Shown: positions 20,278-28,694 of the stretch, piece by piece | Layout: each line of letters begins with the position of its first letter | Position numbering within the stretch: position 1 is the first letter of the stretch | Source of the DNA: an uncultured Candidatus Melainabacteria bacterium | Lineage (GTDB): Bacteria > Cyanobacteriota > Vampirovibrionia > Gastranaerophilales > Gastranaerophilaceae | Assembly: GCA_934777245.1 (NCBI GenBank) | Contig: CAKVND010000023.1 | Span: 1-32,266, forward strand | DNA: 32,266 nt | Direction of reading: 5' to 3' | The notes under the pieces: generated by a model | Seen by the model: the letters and a program-made list of their open reading frames with translations, nothing else | What the model was told of the DNA's origin: nothing | Databases searched by the model: none | Program-made: the position numbers and the translations under genes

Positions 20278-22863
20278 ATGACAAAGCCTGAAATTAATCT
20301 AGTTAATACAACTGATGTTTGTGTAGAAGATGCTACTCCTGCAATGCAGAGGTACTTGGAAATAAAGAAAGAGCACCCCGACTGTTTGCTTTTATACAGA
20401 ATGGGTGATTTTTATGAAACATTTTTTGAAGACGCTGTAACAATGTCGCGCGAACTGGAACTTACTCTTACAGGGCGAGATTGCGGTGCGAAATTGGGTA
20501 GAATTCCGCTTGCCGGAATACCGATGAAAGCTATTGATGGATATTTGGAAAAACTTGTGGCCAAAGATATCAAGGTTGCAATATGTGAGCAATTAGAAGA
20601 CCCAAAACAAGCTAAAGGTATTGTAAAGCGTGGAGTTGTCAGAATTATTACTGCCGGAACGCTTTTAGAAAGCAACTTTTTGAACCAAAATAGCAATAAC
20701 TACATGTGTGCAATTTTCAAAAACGGCGAGAAATGGGGCTTTGCTTACACAGATATTTCTACAGGTGAATTTAAAGCGTCTGAATTGACTTCTGAAATGT
20801 TGGTTACAGAGCTTGCCCGTATTCAACCGGCTGAAATTGTTGCACCGGCTAAAAAAATGAAGCTTCAACCGTTCCAAATCGTACCGGAAGAAACAGTTGA
20901 TTTGCCGGATGAAATTACAAAGCTTTATAATTGTTCAAAAGTTCCTGCAAAAGTTTTTGAAGAAGATTTTGCAAAAAACAATTTGCAACAAGTATTTAAA
21001 ATCAATTCACTTGATTCAATCGGCTATAACACTTGTCCAATCGGATTTAGAGCGGCAGCTGGTTTGTTAGCTTATATTTGGGAAAATCTAAAAGAGGGAT
21101 TTCCAAAATTCGAAAGAATTGAAACTTATGAACTTTCTGAATTTATGGCAATTGACGCTAATACAAGAAAAAATCTTGAACTTACAGAAACTTTGCGTGA
21201 GAAAAATAAATATGGTTCTCTACTTTGGGCTATTGATAAAACGAATACAAACATGGGCGCAAGATTGCTTAAATCTTGGGTTTGTCAGCCTCTAAAAGAT
21301 TTGAAAAAGATTTTAAAACGTCAAGAAGTTGTAAAACGCTTGGTTGAAAATTCTAATGAGCGTTATGAAATTGAACGCCAATTAAAAAACATTTACGATA
21401 TTCAAAGACTTTCAACACGTTTAAGTAATGGTACAGCTAATCCGAGAGATTTTTTGAGTATAAAAACTTCACTCCAAGCTTTGCCGGATTTAGTTAATGT
21501 CGCAAAAACAATAGGACTGTCCGTTTTTAACCCGATTGAAAACGAAGTTGAAAGCCTAAGCGATTACGCTGATTTAATTGAGCGTACGATTAGTGAAGAT
21601 GCACCAATTACGATTAAAGAAGGCGGATTGATTAAACAAGGCGTAAGTTCTGATTTGGATTACTTACGTGATTTGATGTGTAATGGCGAAAATTGGCTTA
21701 AAGAGTTTGAACAAAGAGAAAAAGACCGAACAGGTATTAATATTCTAAAAGTTGGTTACAATAGAGTTTTCGGATATTTTATCGAAGTAACGAATTCTAA
21801 TTTGAGCAAAGTTCCGCCTGATTATATCAGAAAACAAACTTTGACAGGTGCAGAGAGATTTATTACTGATGAACTTAAAAAGCATGAAGATGAGGTTTTG
21901 ACAGCGCAAGTTAAAGCATTTGAGCTTGAGTATAAAATGTTCAGTGATTTTAGAAACTATTCTAAAGAATTTGTTACTCTTATCAGACAAACAGCAGAAT
22001 GTATTTCTGAATTGGATGTATTTACGTCTTTTGCAGAAATTGCGGTTGAACAAAATTATGTTTGTCCGGAACTTGACGAAAGTGGTGATTTCTTTATTAA
22101 AGACGGACGTCATCCTGTTTTAGAAAAAATTCTTTCACTTGGAACTTATGTAGCGAACGATATAGAACTTTCAAGCTCTGATAAATCAAAAACAGAATTT
22201 ATGATTTTAACTGGCCCGAATATGGCAGGTAAATCTACTTATATGCGCCAAAATGCACTTATTGCAATACTTGCGCAAATCGGTTCGTTTATCCCTGCTG
22301 ATTGCGGTAAAATTGGGATTATTGATAAAATCTTTACCCGCGTTGGTGCGAGTGATGATTTAACTTTGGGCAAATCTACATTTATGGTTGAAATGACCGA
22401 AACCGCTTATATCTTGAATAGTGCAACAGACAAGAGCCTTATCCTGATTGATGAAATCGGTCGCGGAACAAGCACTTATGATGGTGTTGCGATTGCTTGG
22501 TCGGTAGCTGAGTATATTGCAGGAAAAATTGGTGCAAGATGTATTTTTGCGACACACTATCACGAATTAAACGTTATGACTAATACTTATCCGCAAATCA
22601 AGAATTACAGAATTACGGTTAGCGAAGAAAACGGCGAAATCGAATTCTTGCGCAAAATTGTTCAAGGTGGTGCGAGCAAGAGTTACGGTATTCAAGTTGC
22701 TAAAATGGCAGGATTACCAAACTCAGTTGTTAAGCGCTCAGAAGAACTTATGAGCAGAATGCAAAGAGATTTTTCTAAGAATTTATCAAAAGGTAAATCT
22801 AAGTCGAAGGCTGATATGGAAATAGAAGTTCAAGCACCGCAGTTGAATTTATTTGGTGAATAA
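20278..22863 (+). CDS. mutS: DNA mismatch repair protein MutS
   Basis: This 861-residue mismatch sensor and ATPase has all MutS domains. The N-terminal mismatch-binding domain has GDFYETFF with the intercalating phenylalanine F45 and Glu47. A connector, the core/lever and the clamp follow (KVGYNRVFGYFIEVTNSN). The C-terminal ABC-type ATPase has Walker A GPNMAGKST (646-654), the signature region SDDLTLGKSTFMVEM, Walker B LILIDEIGRGTSTYDG and the H-loop FATHYHEL. The helix-turn-helix dimer contact region and a QLNLFGE tail end it. An in-frame TTG at 20242 coincides with the -35 box, so I start at ATG 20278. Full-length and intact, so mismatch repair should work. The next gene follows after 53 bases. 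Confidence 0.97.
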   Translation: MTKPEINLVNTTDVCVEDATPAMQRYLEIKKEHPDCLLLYRMGDFYETFFEDAVTMSRELELTLTGRDCGAKLGRIPLAGIPMKAIDGYLEKLVAKDIKVAICEQLEDPKQAKGIVKRGVVRIITAGTLLESNFLNQNSNNYMCAIFKNGEKWGFAYTDISTGEFKASELTSEMLVTELARIQPAEIVAPAKKMKLQPFQIVPEETVDLPDEITKLYNCSKVPAKVFEEDFAKNNLQQVFKINSLDSIGYNTCPIGFRAAAGLLAYIWENLKEGFPKFERIETYELSEFMAIDANTRKNLELTETLREKNKYGSLLWAIDKTNTNMGARLLKSWVCQPLKDLKKILKRQEVVKRLVENSNERYEIERQLKNIYDIQRLSTRLSNGTANPRDFLSIKTSLQALPDLVNVAKTIGLSVFNPIENEVESLSDYADLIERTISEDAPITIKEGGLIKQGVSSDLDYLRDLMCNGENWLKEFEQREKDRTGINILKVGYNRVFGYFIEVTNSNLSKVPPDYIRKQTLTGAERFITDELKKHEDEVLTAQVKAFELEYKMFSDFRNYSKEFVTLIRQTAECISELDVFTSFAEIAVEQNYVCPELDESGDFFIKDGRHPVLEKILSLGTYVANDIELSSSDKSKTEFMILTGPNMAGKSTYMRQNALIAILAQIGSFIPADCGKIGIIDKIFTRVGASDDLTLGKSTFMVEMTETAYILNSATDKSLILIDEIGRGTSTYDGVAIAWSVAEYIAGKIGARCIFATHYHELNVMTNTYPQIKNYRITVSEENGEIEFLRKIVQGGASKSYGIQVAKMAGLPNSVVKRSEELMSRMQRDFSKNLSKGKSKSKADMEIEVQAPQLNLFGE

Positions 22864-22916
22864 AATTCAAATAGTTAGAGTATGAAAATTGCCAAGAATT
22901 TTGGTAGATTAGTATT

Positions 22917-23660
22917 ATGGAATTTTTTCTTTTATTAGGTGCATTGTTTATTGATATGATTCTTCCGGCAGTATTGCTTATTTATGTGATTATATGTGTA
23001 GTTTTAGCTTTTAGGGGAAAAGATTCGGATGTTGCTTTAAGAAGTCGTCTAAAGGCGTTGCAGACTGCTAAAATGTACCTTTCACCTTATCAAGATATAT
23101 GGCGTAATTTGAAATTGTCTAATAAACATTGTTCGCTAGAATTAACAAAAGATCAAATTATTATTGCTAAAGAAAAAGACGCTATAAATGGTGTAAATAG
23201 AGAATTTATCATTATAGCTACAGAAGTTTATAGTTTTGATGAGCTTTGGAATATGTTTTGTAAAAGCTTTAGTTCTTTCAAAACATATAATGGATTAGTT
23301 CATGATGCAAAATTATTTAAAGCACGAATTTCTGAAATATTACCGAAAATAACTGTAGATGAAACATATTCTCAAACACAAGAAGAAAAGAAAATCCCTT
23401 TAAAACCGATTGAAAAACTAGATGTGAATAATTGTTCTGAAATTGAATTGACCGCGCTTCCTGGGATTAATATTGTTATGGCGAAAAAGTTGATTAAAAA
23501 GCGCGAAGAAATTGGCGGATTTAAAAAGATTGATGATGTTTTTCTTTTCTTGCATTTAAAAGAACACATGATAAATCAGCTCAGGTTTTTAATTTGTGTA
23601 AATAAAATGAAAGGCAGTCTTAATCTTAAGCGTTTTTCAGAAAGGCAAGTTGATTTGTAG
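22917..23660 (+). CDS. Membrane-anchored helix-hairpin-helix (ComEA-like) protein
   Basis: This 247-residue protein begins with a hydrophobic helix (about residues 4-32) and a middle domain of unknown type (about 40-155). The C-terminal part (about 172-228) has LDVNNCSEIELTALPGINIVMAKKLIKKREEIGGFKKIDDVF, a tandem helix-hairpin-helix as in ComEA/T2SK-like DNA-binding proteins. That motif normally binds DNA non-specifically. Here the N-terminal anchor has no cleavage site, so the HhH may be cytoplasmic. The start ATG 22917 has little Shine-Dalgarno. The following gene's GTG overlaps this stop by one base, so it is tightly linked to the radical-SAM gene and probably to the Ycf46-like ATPase. Confidence 0.8.
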   Translation: MEFFLLLGALFIDMILPAVLLIYVIICVVLAFRGKDSDVALRSRLKALQTAKMYLSPYQDIWRNLKLSNKHCSLELTKDQIIIAKEKDAINGVNREFIIIATEVYSFDELWNMFCKSFSSFKTYNGLVHDAKLFKARISEILPKITVDETYSQTQEEKKIPLKPIEKLDVNNCSEIELTALPGINIVMAKKLIKKREEIGGFKKIDDVFLFLHLKEHMINQLRFLICVNKMKGSLNLKRFSERQVDL

Positions 23661-24256
23661 TGCAGATTAGAATTTCTAATATATTAAAAAATACAAAAGT
23701 CGAAGGCCCTGAAACGCGGTATTGCATTTGGGTGCAAGGATGTTCAAATTATTGTAGAGGCTGTCAAGCGACACATACTTGGGCGCACAATGGCGGTAAA
23801 CTCTACGAAACAGATGATATTATAAATGATATTTTGAATTATAAAGATAAGATTGAAGGAGTTACATTTCTCGGCGGAGAACCTTTTGAGCAAGCAGAAG
23901 CTGTTGGGCTTATTGCAGAAAAAGTTAAATCTATGAATCTTGGTGTTTTAACTTTTAGTGGAAAATATTTAGAAGAGTTGAGATTAGATAAAAAGAATTT
24001 GACGCTTTTAAATAATACGGATTTGCTGATAGATGGGCCTTTTGAAATTGATAAACTGGATTATTCACGTCCTTGGTGTGGTTCAAGTAATCAGAGATAT
24101 CATTTTTTGACAAACAGGTATAATGAAACGATTTTTACTAAATACAAAAACAAAGTTGAGGTAAATATTTCCAAAAATGGCATTGTTTTTATGAACGGAA
24201 TGGGTGATTTTGCAAGTATACTTCGTAAGATTGATTTAAAATCCGTAAAAAACTGA
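23660..24256 (+). CDS. 4Fe-4S single-cluster radical SAM protein (NrdG-like activase fold)
   Basis: This 198-residue protein has the cysteine motif C28-x3-C32-x2-C35 (WVQGCSNYCRGC), which binds the SAM-cleaving 4Fe-4S cluster, followed by the GGEPFEQ motif (VTFLGGEPFEQAEAVG) that contacts SAM. The length and motifs resemble activases of glycyl-radical enzymes such as NrdG, but no NrdD or other glycyl-radical enzyme is nearby. The neighbouring Ycf46-type ATPase suggests another role. Translation starts at GTG 23660 overlapping the upstream TAG stop, indicating coupling. The next gene begins 25 bases later. Substrate unknown. Confidence 0.88.
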   Translation: MQIRISNILKNTKVEGPETRYCIWVQGCSNYCRGCQATHTWAHNGGKLYETDDIINDILNYKDKIEGVTFLGGEPFEQAEAVGLIAEKVKSMNLGVLTFSGKYLEELRLDKKNLTLLNNTDLLIDGPFEIDKLDYSRPWCGSSNQRYHFLTNRYNETIFTKYKNKVEVNISKNGIVFMNGMGDFASILRKIDLKSVKN

Positions 24257-24281
24257 TAGAATAGCAAAAAGAGGAATTTAT

Positions 24282-25895
24282 ATGAGTACATACAAACTTT
24301 CAAATCTAATCAGAGCTCGTTTTCCGATGATTTATATTACAACATTTGAGGAAGACAGAGTTACACAGTATATCAAATCTGTGGTTACTGATGAAAAGCA
24401 AGTGAAATTTCCGCGAGAAGTTTTTAAATGGACACAAACAAGTGGTTTATTTAATGATACGACCGGAAAGGCAATTACCGATACAACTTGTCCTTGCAAA
24501 ATGTTAGAATTCGTCCGCAAATACGACAAAGACGCTGTTTTCATTATCTACGATTTTCATACAAATTTCGGGCCTAAAAACAGAACTCCGGATTATAACG
24601 TGATAAGAAAAGTGCGCGACATTGTACCGGATTTAAAATTAGGTGCAGTTAGAAAAACTTTGTTTTTCATATCGCCGGAACTTCTTATTCCTGAATCTTT
24701 GCAAAAAGAAATTACAATCTACGATTTTCCGCTTCCAACATTGAGCGAAATCAAAGCGAAATTCAATAACATGATTAACCAAAACAAGAGTGTAAAAATT
24801 GAATTAGCGGAAGAAGATAAAGACAAACTTTGCAAAGCTGCCTTAGGTTTGACGCTTCAAGAAGCCGAAAGTGCGTTTGCGCTTGCAATGGTAAACGACG
24901 GCAAAATTGATATGAAAGATTTGCCTGTAATCTTGGAAGAGAAAGTTCAAGTTATCAAAAAAACAGGAATTTTGGAATTCATCAAATCTGAGTATTCAAT
25001 AAAAGATATTGGCGGACTGGATAATCTTAAAAATTGGTTGTTAAAGCGCAATAATTCTTGGTCGGAACAGGCTAAAAGATACTGCATTCCTGCGCCAAAA
25101 GGTGTTTTAGTTACAGGAGTTCCCGGTTGTGGAAAAAGTTTGACTGCAAAAGCCATGAGTACGATTTGGCAATTGCCATTATTAAAGCTCGATTTTGGCA
25201 AAGTTTTTTCAGGACTTGTCGGAAGCTCAGAAGAAAACATGCGACGCGCTTTAGCTACCGCAGAAGCTGTAGCACCTTCAATTCTTTGGATAGATGAAAT
25301 TGAAAAAGGTTTGAGCGGACTTGGTTCAAACGGCGATAGCGGAGTTTCTTCAAGAATTTTCGGACAATTCTTAACTTGGATGCAAGAAAAAGAAGCACCT
25401 GTTTTTGTAATTGCAACTGCTAACAACATAAGTAATCTTCCTCCTGAATTATTGAGAAAAGGACGTTTCGACGAAATCTTTTTCGTTGACCTTCCAACTC
25501 TTGCAGAAAGAAAAGAAATCTTTAAGCTTCATTTAGAGCGCAGGTTGAAAGACAAAGAAGTTGCGAGCGAAATAATGAGTGTGAAAAATCTTTGCACGAC
25601 ATTAGCAAAAATGACAGAAGGATTTATCGGTTCAGAAATCGAACAGGTTGTTATTTCTGCACTTTGTGATGCGTTTTTTGAAAACAGACCGCTCAAGTTT
25701 GAGGACTTAGAGAAAAATATCTCTACAACAGTTCCGCTTTCAATGACGCAAAGAGAACAAATACTTGCGCTTAGGGCGTGGGCAAATGTTAGAGCAGTCT
25801 CTGCAACAAAGACGTCAAATCTTAAGGAATACAAAAAAGATGTTGACGACCAAAACGTAGCTTCAAGTCGTGGCGGAAGAACTCTTGATTTCTAG
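24282..25895 (+). CDS. ycf46: Ycf46-like AAA+ ATPase
   Basis: This 537-residue protein has an N-terminal domain beginning [22 protein letters not shown], which resembles Ycf46 of Cyanobacteria and red-algal plastids (I recall the ARYPLIYI..EE pattern). Residues about 235-470 form a complete AAA+ module: [10 protein letters not shown], Walker A GVPGCGKS (279-286), Walker [11 protein letters not shown] (D338, E339), sensor 1 VIATANN, and the arginine-finger region [17 protein letters not shown] helical lid with [11 protein letters not shown] follows. GAGGAA precedes the ATG. Ycf46 has been linked to carbon-use and photosynthesis regulation in Synechocystis, which cannot apply unchanged in a genome with no visible photosynthesis genes. 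The tandem-repeat array starts immediately after the stop. Confidence 0.86.
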   Translation: MSTYKLSNLIRARFPMIYITTFEEDRVTQYIKSVVTDEKQVKFPREVFKWTQTSGLFNDTTGKAITDTTCPCKMLEFVRKYDKDAVFIIYDFHTNFGPKNRTPDYNVIRKVRDIVPDLKLGAVRKTLFFISPELLIPESLQKEITIYDFPLPTLSEIKAKFNNMINQNKSVKIELAEEDKDKLCKAALGLTLQEAESAFALAMVNDGKIDMKDLPVILEEKVQVIKKTGILEFIKSEYSIKDIGGLDNLKNWLLKRNNSWSEQAKRYCIPAPKGVLVTGVPGCGKSLTAKAMSTIWQLPLLKLDFGKVFSGLVGSSEENMRRALATAEAVAPSILWIDEIEKGLSGLGSNGDSGVSSRIFGQFLTWMQEKEAPVFVIATANNISNLPPELLRKGRFDEIFFVDLPTLAERKEIFKLHLERRLKDKEVASEIMSVKNLCTTLAKMTEGFIGSEIEQVVISALCDAFFENRPLKFEDLEKNISTTVPLSMTQREQILALRAWANVRAVSATKTSNLKEYKKDVDDQNVASSRGGRTLDF

Positions 25896-26165
25896 GTGCT
25901 ACGCACGTAGATAAATAGTCGGCTGACAAAAGTTAGGTTACTTGAAAATGTCAGACTACAAGTCAGCCTCAATCGCGGAACTACAGGTTGGAATAGAGAT
26001 TTGGGCTACGCACGTAGATAAATGGTCGGTTGACAAAAGTTAGGTTACTTGAAAATGTTAGACTACAAGTCAGCCTCAATCGCGGAACTACAGGTTGAAA
26101 TAGAGATTTGGACTACGCACGTAGATAAATGGTCGGCTGACAAAACTTGGATTACTTGAAAAATG
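25896..26165. repeat. 107-bp tandem repeat array (about 2.5 units)
   Basis: The ACGCACGTAG core recurs at 25901, 26008 and 26115, a strict 107-base period. Unit 2 differs from unit 1 at only a few positions, and the third unit is cut off after about 55 bases. Each unit contains the near-palindrome CTACG-CA-CGTAG and a 48-bp hairpin module (in unit 1 GGCTGAC at 25921-25927 with GTCAGCC at 25962-25968). There is no ORF or spacer structure. Confidence 0.9.
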
Positions 26166-26178
26166 AAAATAATTATTA

Positions 26179-26285
26179 AAAGGCTGGATTGTTTCGGTGC
26201 TAATCGCACCTCACAATGGCGCCAAGTTAGTAGTCTAGCGTCCAGTCATCTTGAACGCGATTAGCGTGAAGAATCCAGCTTTTTA
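26179..26285. repeat. Cruciform-forming repeat with complementary inner hairpins
   Basis: The outer arms GGCTGGATT and AATCCAGC lie at the two ends. Inside, GGTGC-TAATC-GCACC and ACGC-GATTA-GCGT are small hairpins whose loops are complementary; alternatively GCTAATCGC pairs with GCGATTAGC in one long helix. The right arm runs into TTTTTAT, so it could terminate transcription from the Ycf46-like gene before the DUF1257-like gene. Confidence 0.7.
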
Positions 26286-26363
26286 TAAACTGTTATTTTT
26301 AATCTATATAACAATTAGTCAAAAGCAATCCACATTGAAAACAAATAACAATAGGAGAAAAAT

Positions 26364-26900
26364 ATGTCTTGTACAGTAATAGCACTACCTTATGCAATTT
26401 TTATGATAGTAAGTTCTGTAGCAGCTTCGATTGTTGCAGAAGCAAGAGAAAAAAATAATAATAGCATTGGTGAACTTGATACAACTTTTAACCAAGAAAT
26501 TTCTTGTGAAGATATTGAACGCATAACAGAAGAACATTTTATTGAGAAAAATATTGAAACTGTTTTTATGGATAAAAATTTGTTGATAAAAACACTAACA
26601 GAGCATGGTATTAATAATGTTCAAGAGTCTTTATCGGGAGAAATTGTTGGAAGTATTGACGGATATAAATTCTGTTTTACGAAACCTTCTGAAGATAAAC
26701 CGTATTCTTTGAAAATTAGTGCCAAACAATCTGAAAATATTGATGAAAAAGTAGAAGATTTGAATTCTGAATATGCATTGAATGTTCAAGAAGATACATA
26801 TTTGAGCGTTGTTGAAAATCTTAAAAACAACAATATGGAAATAGAATCAGAAGAAGTTATGGACGATAATACAATTGTTCTTACGGTGAATTTGGAATAA
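26364..26900 (+). CDS. DUF1257 (Ycf35)-like protein with N-terminal membrane segment
   Basis: In this 178-residue protein, residues 1-26 are hydrophobic (MSCTVIALPYAIFMIVSSVA) and may anchor it, followed by a charged linker. Residues about 65-178 resemble the DUF1257/Ycf35 fold in pattern: DKNLLIKTLTEHGI, then GEIVGSIDGYKFCFTK, a long turn, YLSVVENLKNNNMEIESEE and a final strand TIVLTVNLE. That call rests on recalled family pattern plus the neighbouring DUF2997-like and Ycf46-like genes, which often co-occur with DUF1257. AGGAGAAAAAT precedes the ATG. The DUF2997-like gene follows after 12 bases. Biochemical role unknown. Confidence 0.65.
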   Translation: MSCTVIALPYAIFMIVSSVAASIVAEAREKNNNSIGELDTTFNQEISCEDIERITEEHFIEKNIETVFMDKNLLIKTLTEHGINNVQESLSGEIVGSIDGYKFCFTKPSEDKPYSLKISAKQSENIDEKVEDLNSEYALNVQEDTYLSVVENLKNNNMEIESEEVMDDNTIVLTVNLE

Positions 26901-26912
26901 GGAGCTAAAAAG

Positions 26913-27122
26913 ATGTCTAAAAAAATGCAAATAAAATTACTTCCAAACGGTGAAATCCAAATGGAAACAATTGGAGTAAAAGGTAAAAAATGTCTTGATT
27001 ATATTGAGATTTTGAAAAAACTTGTGAACTGTAAAATAGTCGATACCCAGCTTTCTCAAGAATATTACGAAACAGAAAGCGAAGTTTCAACATCTGATAA
27101 TGCTGAAATTAGACTGGATTAA
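26913..27122 (+). CDS. DUF2997-like small protein (69 aa)
   Basis: The pattern MQIKLLPNGEIQMETIGVKGKKCLDYIEILKKLVNCKIVDTQLSQEYYE matches the DUF2997 family as I recall it: short strand, xPNG/PDG turn, a GxxGxxC motif (C27), a helix, and an EYY end. An acidic tail follows. GGAG precedes the start. It lies 12 bases after the DUF1257-like gene and 14 before the YkgJ-type gene. These small proteins accompany DUF1257 and Ycf46-type ATPases in Cyanobacteria and other bacteria. The single conserved cysteine next to several Fe-S/Cys-cluster genes hints at a redox or metal role, which is inference. Confidence 0.68.
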   Translation: MSKKMQIKLLPNGEIQMETIGVKGKKCLDYIEILKKLVNCKIVDTQLSQEYYETESEVSTSDNAEIRLD

Positions 27123-27136
27123 TAATTGATAAAGCT

Positions 27137-27628
27137 ATGAAGTATGATAATTTTATTAAATCTTTAGATTTGAGGTTAGCGGAATATTTTTTTGAACATA
27201 AAGAATATATCCAATGCAAAATCGGATGTTCTGCGTGTTGTGAAAAAGGCGATTATCCGCTTTCTGCACTTGAATTGCAATATCTTATGAAAGGCTATAT
27301 TGCTCTTGATAACGATACTAAACAAATAGTGCAAAATCAAATAAAAACAATGAAAAAAGGTGGCGTTTGCCCTTTTCTTATTAATAAAAAATGCTCAATT
27401 TATCCTTACCGCCCAATAATTTGCCGAGTGCACGGACTTGCTTATATATGCAAAGAGCATACAATCAAACTTCCTTATTGTGTAAATTATGGCAAAAATT
27501 ATTCAAGCGTATATAAAAACAATGAATTTTTAATAACTCCGATTTTAGCCAAACTTGACACCCCAAATTTACTGAAAGATTGTGATTATGGTGAAATCAA
27601 AAATCTTTATGATTGGATTAAGCACTAG
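27137..27628 (+). CDS. YkgJ-type cysteine-cluster (putative Fe-S or zinc) protein
   Basis: This 163-residue protein contains C27, C31, C34 and C35 (QCKIGCSACCEKGDYPLS) and, after a helical spacer, GGVCPFLINKKCSIYPYRPIICRVHG and a late YC. This is the UPF0153/YkgJ arrangement, which is proposed to bind an Fe-S cluster or zinc. Some family members act in metal-dependent oxygenase or flagellin-modification contexts, but no such partner is here. It closes the DUF1257-DUF2997 group, 14 bases after the latter. Its stop overlaps the convergent glutamate synthase gene: both stops share the tetranucleotide CTAG. Confidence 0.85.
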   Translation: MKYDNFIKSLDLRLAEYFFEHKEYIQCKIGCSACCEKGDYPLSALELQYLMKGYIALDNDTKQIVQNQIKTMKKGGVCPFLINKKCSIYPYRPIICRVHGLAYICKEHTIKLPYCVNYGKNYSSVYKNNEFLITPILAKLDTPNLLKDCDYGEIKNLYDWIKH

Positions 27629-28677
27629 GATTTTATCATCTCCCAAGCGTTGCGAGGACAAACACCTGCACAAATTCCACATCCAATGCATTTTTCATCT
27701 TTAACAAAATAATTCTTGTTTTCTTCAGCTATAGCTTTTTGTGGGCAATTATTTAAGCATAAATCACAACCAACACATTTTTCGGCATTCCAAACAGGTT
27801 TTCGCAATCGAGCAATTCCACTTTCTGCTATACCATAAACTTCGCCATTATCTTCTACTAAATCGCCAAACAAGCCTTCTTTAAACCATTCTGCGTCTTT
27901 AAATTCTTTAACGGAAATTTTTTTCTCTTTCAATTCTTTTGGAAGTGGAACAATTTTTGACCACTCAGAAAAATCAAGAAGTTCATTTTTTAATTCAGGA
28001 TGTTCAATTGCATTTAAAAAATCTTCCATGCCGGCAGTTAAGAAATCTTTGTCGAACTTATCAAGCTTAACAACTTCTACGCATTTTGCTAAACCTTCGA
28101 CTTTACCGCGAATGTAAACTATTCCGCCAACCATGCCGACACAAGAGCGATTACCGAGAATTGACGGTAAATTTTCGCAGTCATAACCGCAAATTACGGC
28201 AATTCCACCACCCATAAACTCAAAGCTGAAAGAACCTGTGTTTTTAAGTACCCAAAATTGTGGTGGTTCAAATTTTGGATCGTGTTTCATCAATGCGCCA
28301 GAACGTGTTCCAACTCGACCGCCTACGTAAATTTTGCCACCGGCTGCGCAATGTGCAGCGGTATCTCCGCCATCACCTTTAACAACAATTTCTGCACCGG
28401 AATTTAACCAGCCAATATCTGCCGGAGCTGAACCATCAATTATGATTTTTGTTCCATCCATTCCCATTGCGCCAACTCTTTGTCCGGGGTTGGTTACGTG
28501 GAAAGTTAAATTGTTATTTACAGAATGTTTACAACCACCGCCGATATCGTGTTGTCCGCAAGCCTCGATTTCAAACTCGCAAACTCCTTCTTCGATTTTT
28601 TTGTAAATCGTTTGAAGAAGTTCTTGTGTTGACATTCTTGTGTTATTTTTTAGTGATTTTATTTTGCAAATTGTCAT
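27625..28677 (-). CDS. Glutamate synthase, GXGXG domain subunit with two 4Fe-4S sites (split, archaeal type)
   Basis: This 350-residue protein corresponds to the C-terminal GXGXG beta-helix of the large glutamate synthase subunit. It shows GQRVGAMGMDGTKIIIDGSAPADIGW, then GDGGDTAAHCAAGGKIYVGGRVGTRSGALMKH and MGGGIAVICGYDCENLPSILGNRSCVGMVGG. A bacterial-ferredoxin tail has CVGCDLCLNNCP and CIGCGICAGVCP. As a stand-alone subunit it matches the archaeal-type three-gene enzyme (also seen in GlxBCD/methylglutamate synthase relatives). The start at 28677 is supported by AAAGGAAAAATC ahead. It lies downstream of the FMN subunit on the same strand, but the 292-base gap is filled by an inverted-repeat element. 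Confidence 0.88.
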   Translation of the reverse strand: MTICKIKSLKNNTRMSTQELLQTIYKKIEEGVCEFEIEACGQHDIGGGCKHSVNNNLTFHVTNPGQRVGAMGMDGTKIIIDGSAPADIGWLNSGAEIVVKGDGGDTAAHCAAGGKIYVGGRVGTRSGALMKHDPKFEPPQFWVLKNTGSFSFEFMGGGIAVICGYDCENLPSILGNRSCVGMVGGIVYIRGKVEGLAKCVEVVKLDKFDKDFLTAGMEDFLNAIEHPELKNELLDFSEWSKIVPLPKELKEKKISVKEFKDAEWFKEGLFGDLVEDNGEVYGIAESGIARLRKPVWNAEKCVGCDLCLNNCPQKAIAEENKNYFVKDEKCIGCGICAGVCPRNAWEMIKS

Positions 28678-28694
28678 GATTTTTCCTTTTTTTT

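Noticed and set aside
24947..25429. 160-codon minus-strand frame opposite the AAA+ gene
   Set aside because: It is a shadow of the Ycf46-like coding frame, with no promoter, no ribosome-binding site and no family resemblance. The same applies to the antisense frames in the mutS and glutamate synthase genes.
25896..26165. Tandem array considered as a CRISPR
   Set aside because: Whole 107-base units are near-identical, with no short repeat plus unique spacer pattern and no cas genes. The same holds for 31957-32266.
28334..28679. Plus-strand frames opposite the GXGXG subunit
   Set aside because: They run antisense through conserved glycine motifs, have Pro/Ser-biased composition and lack initiation signals.
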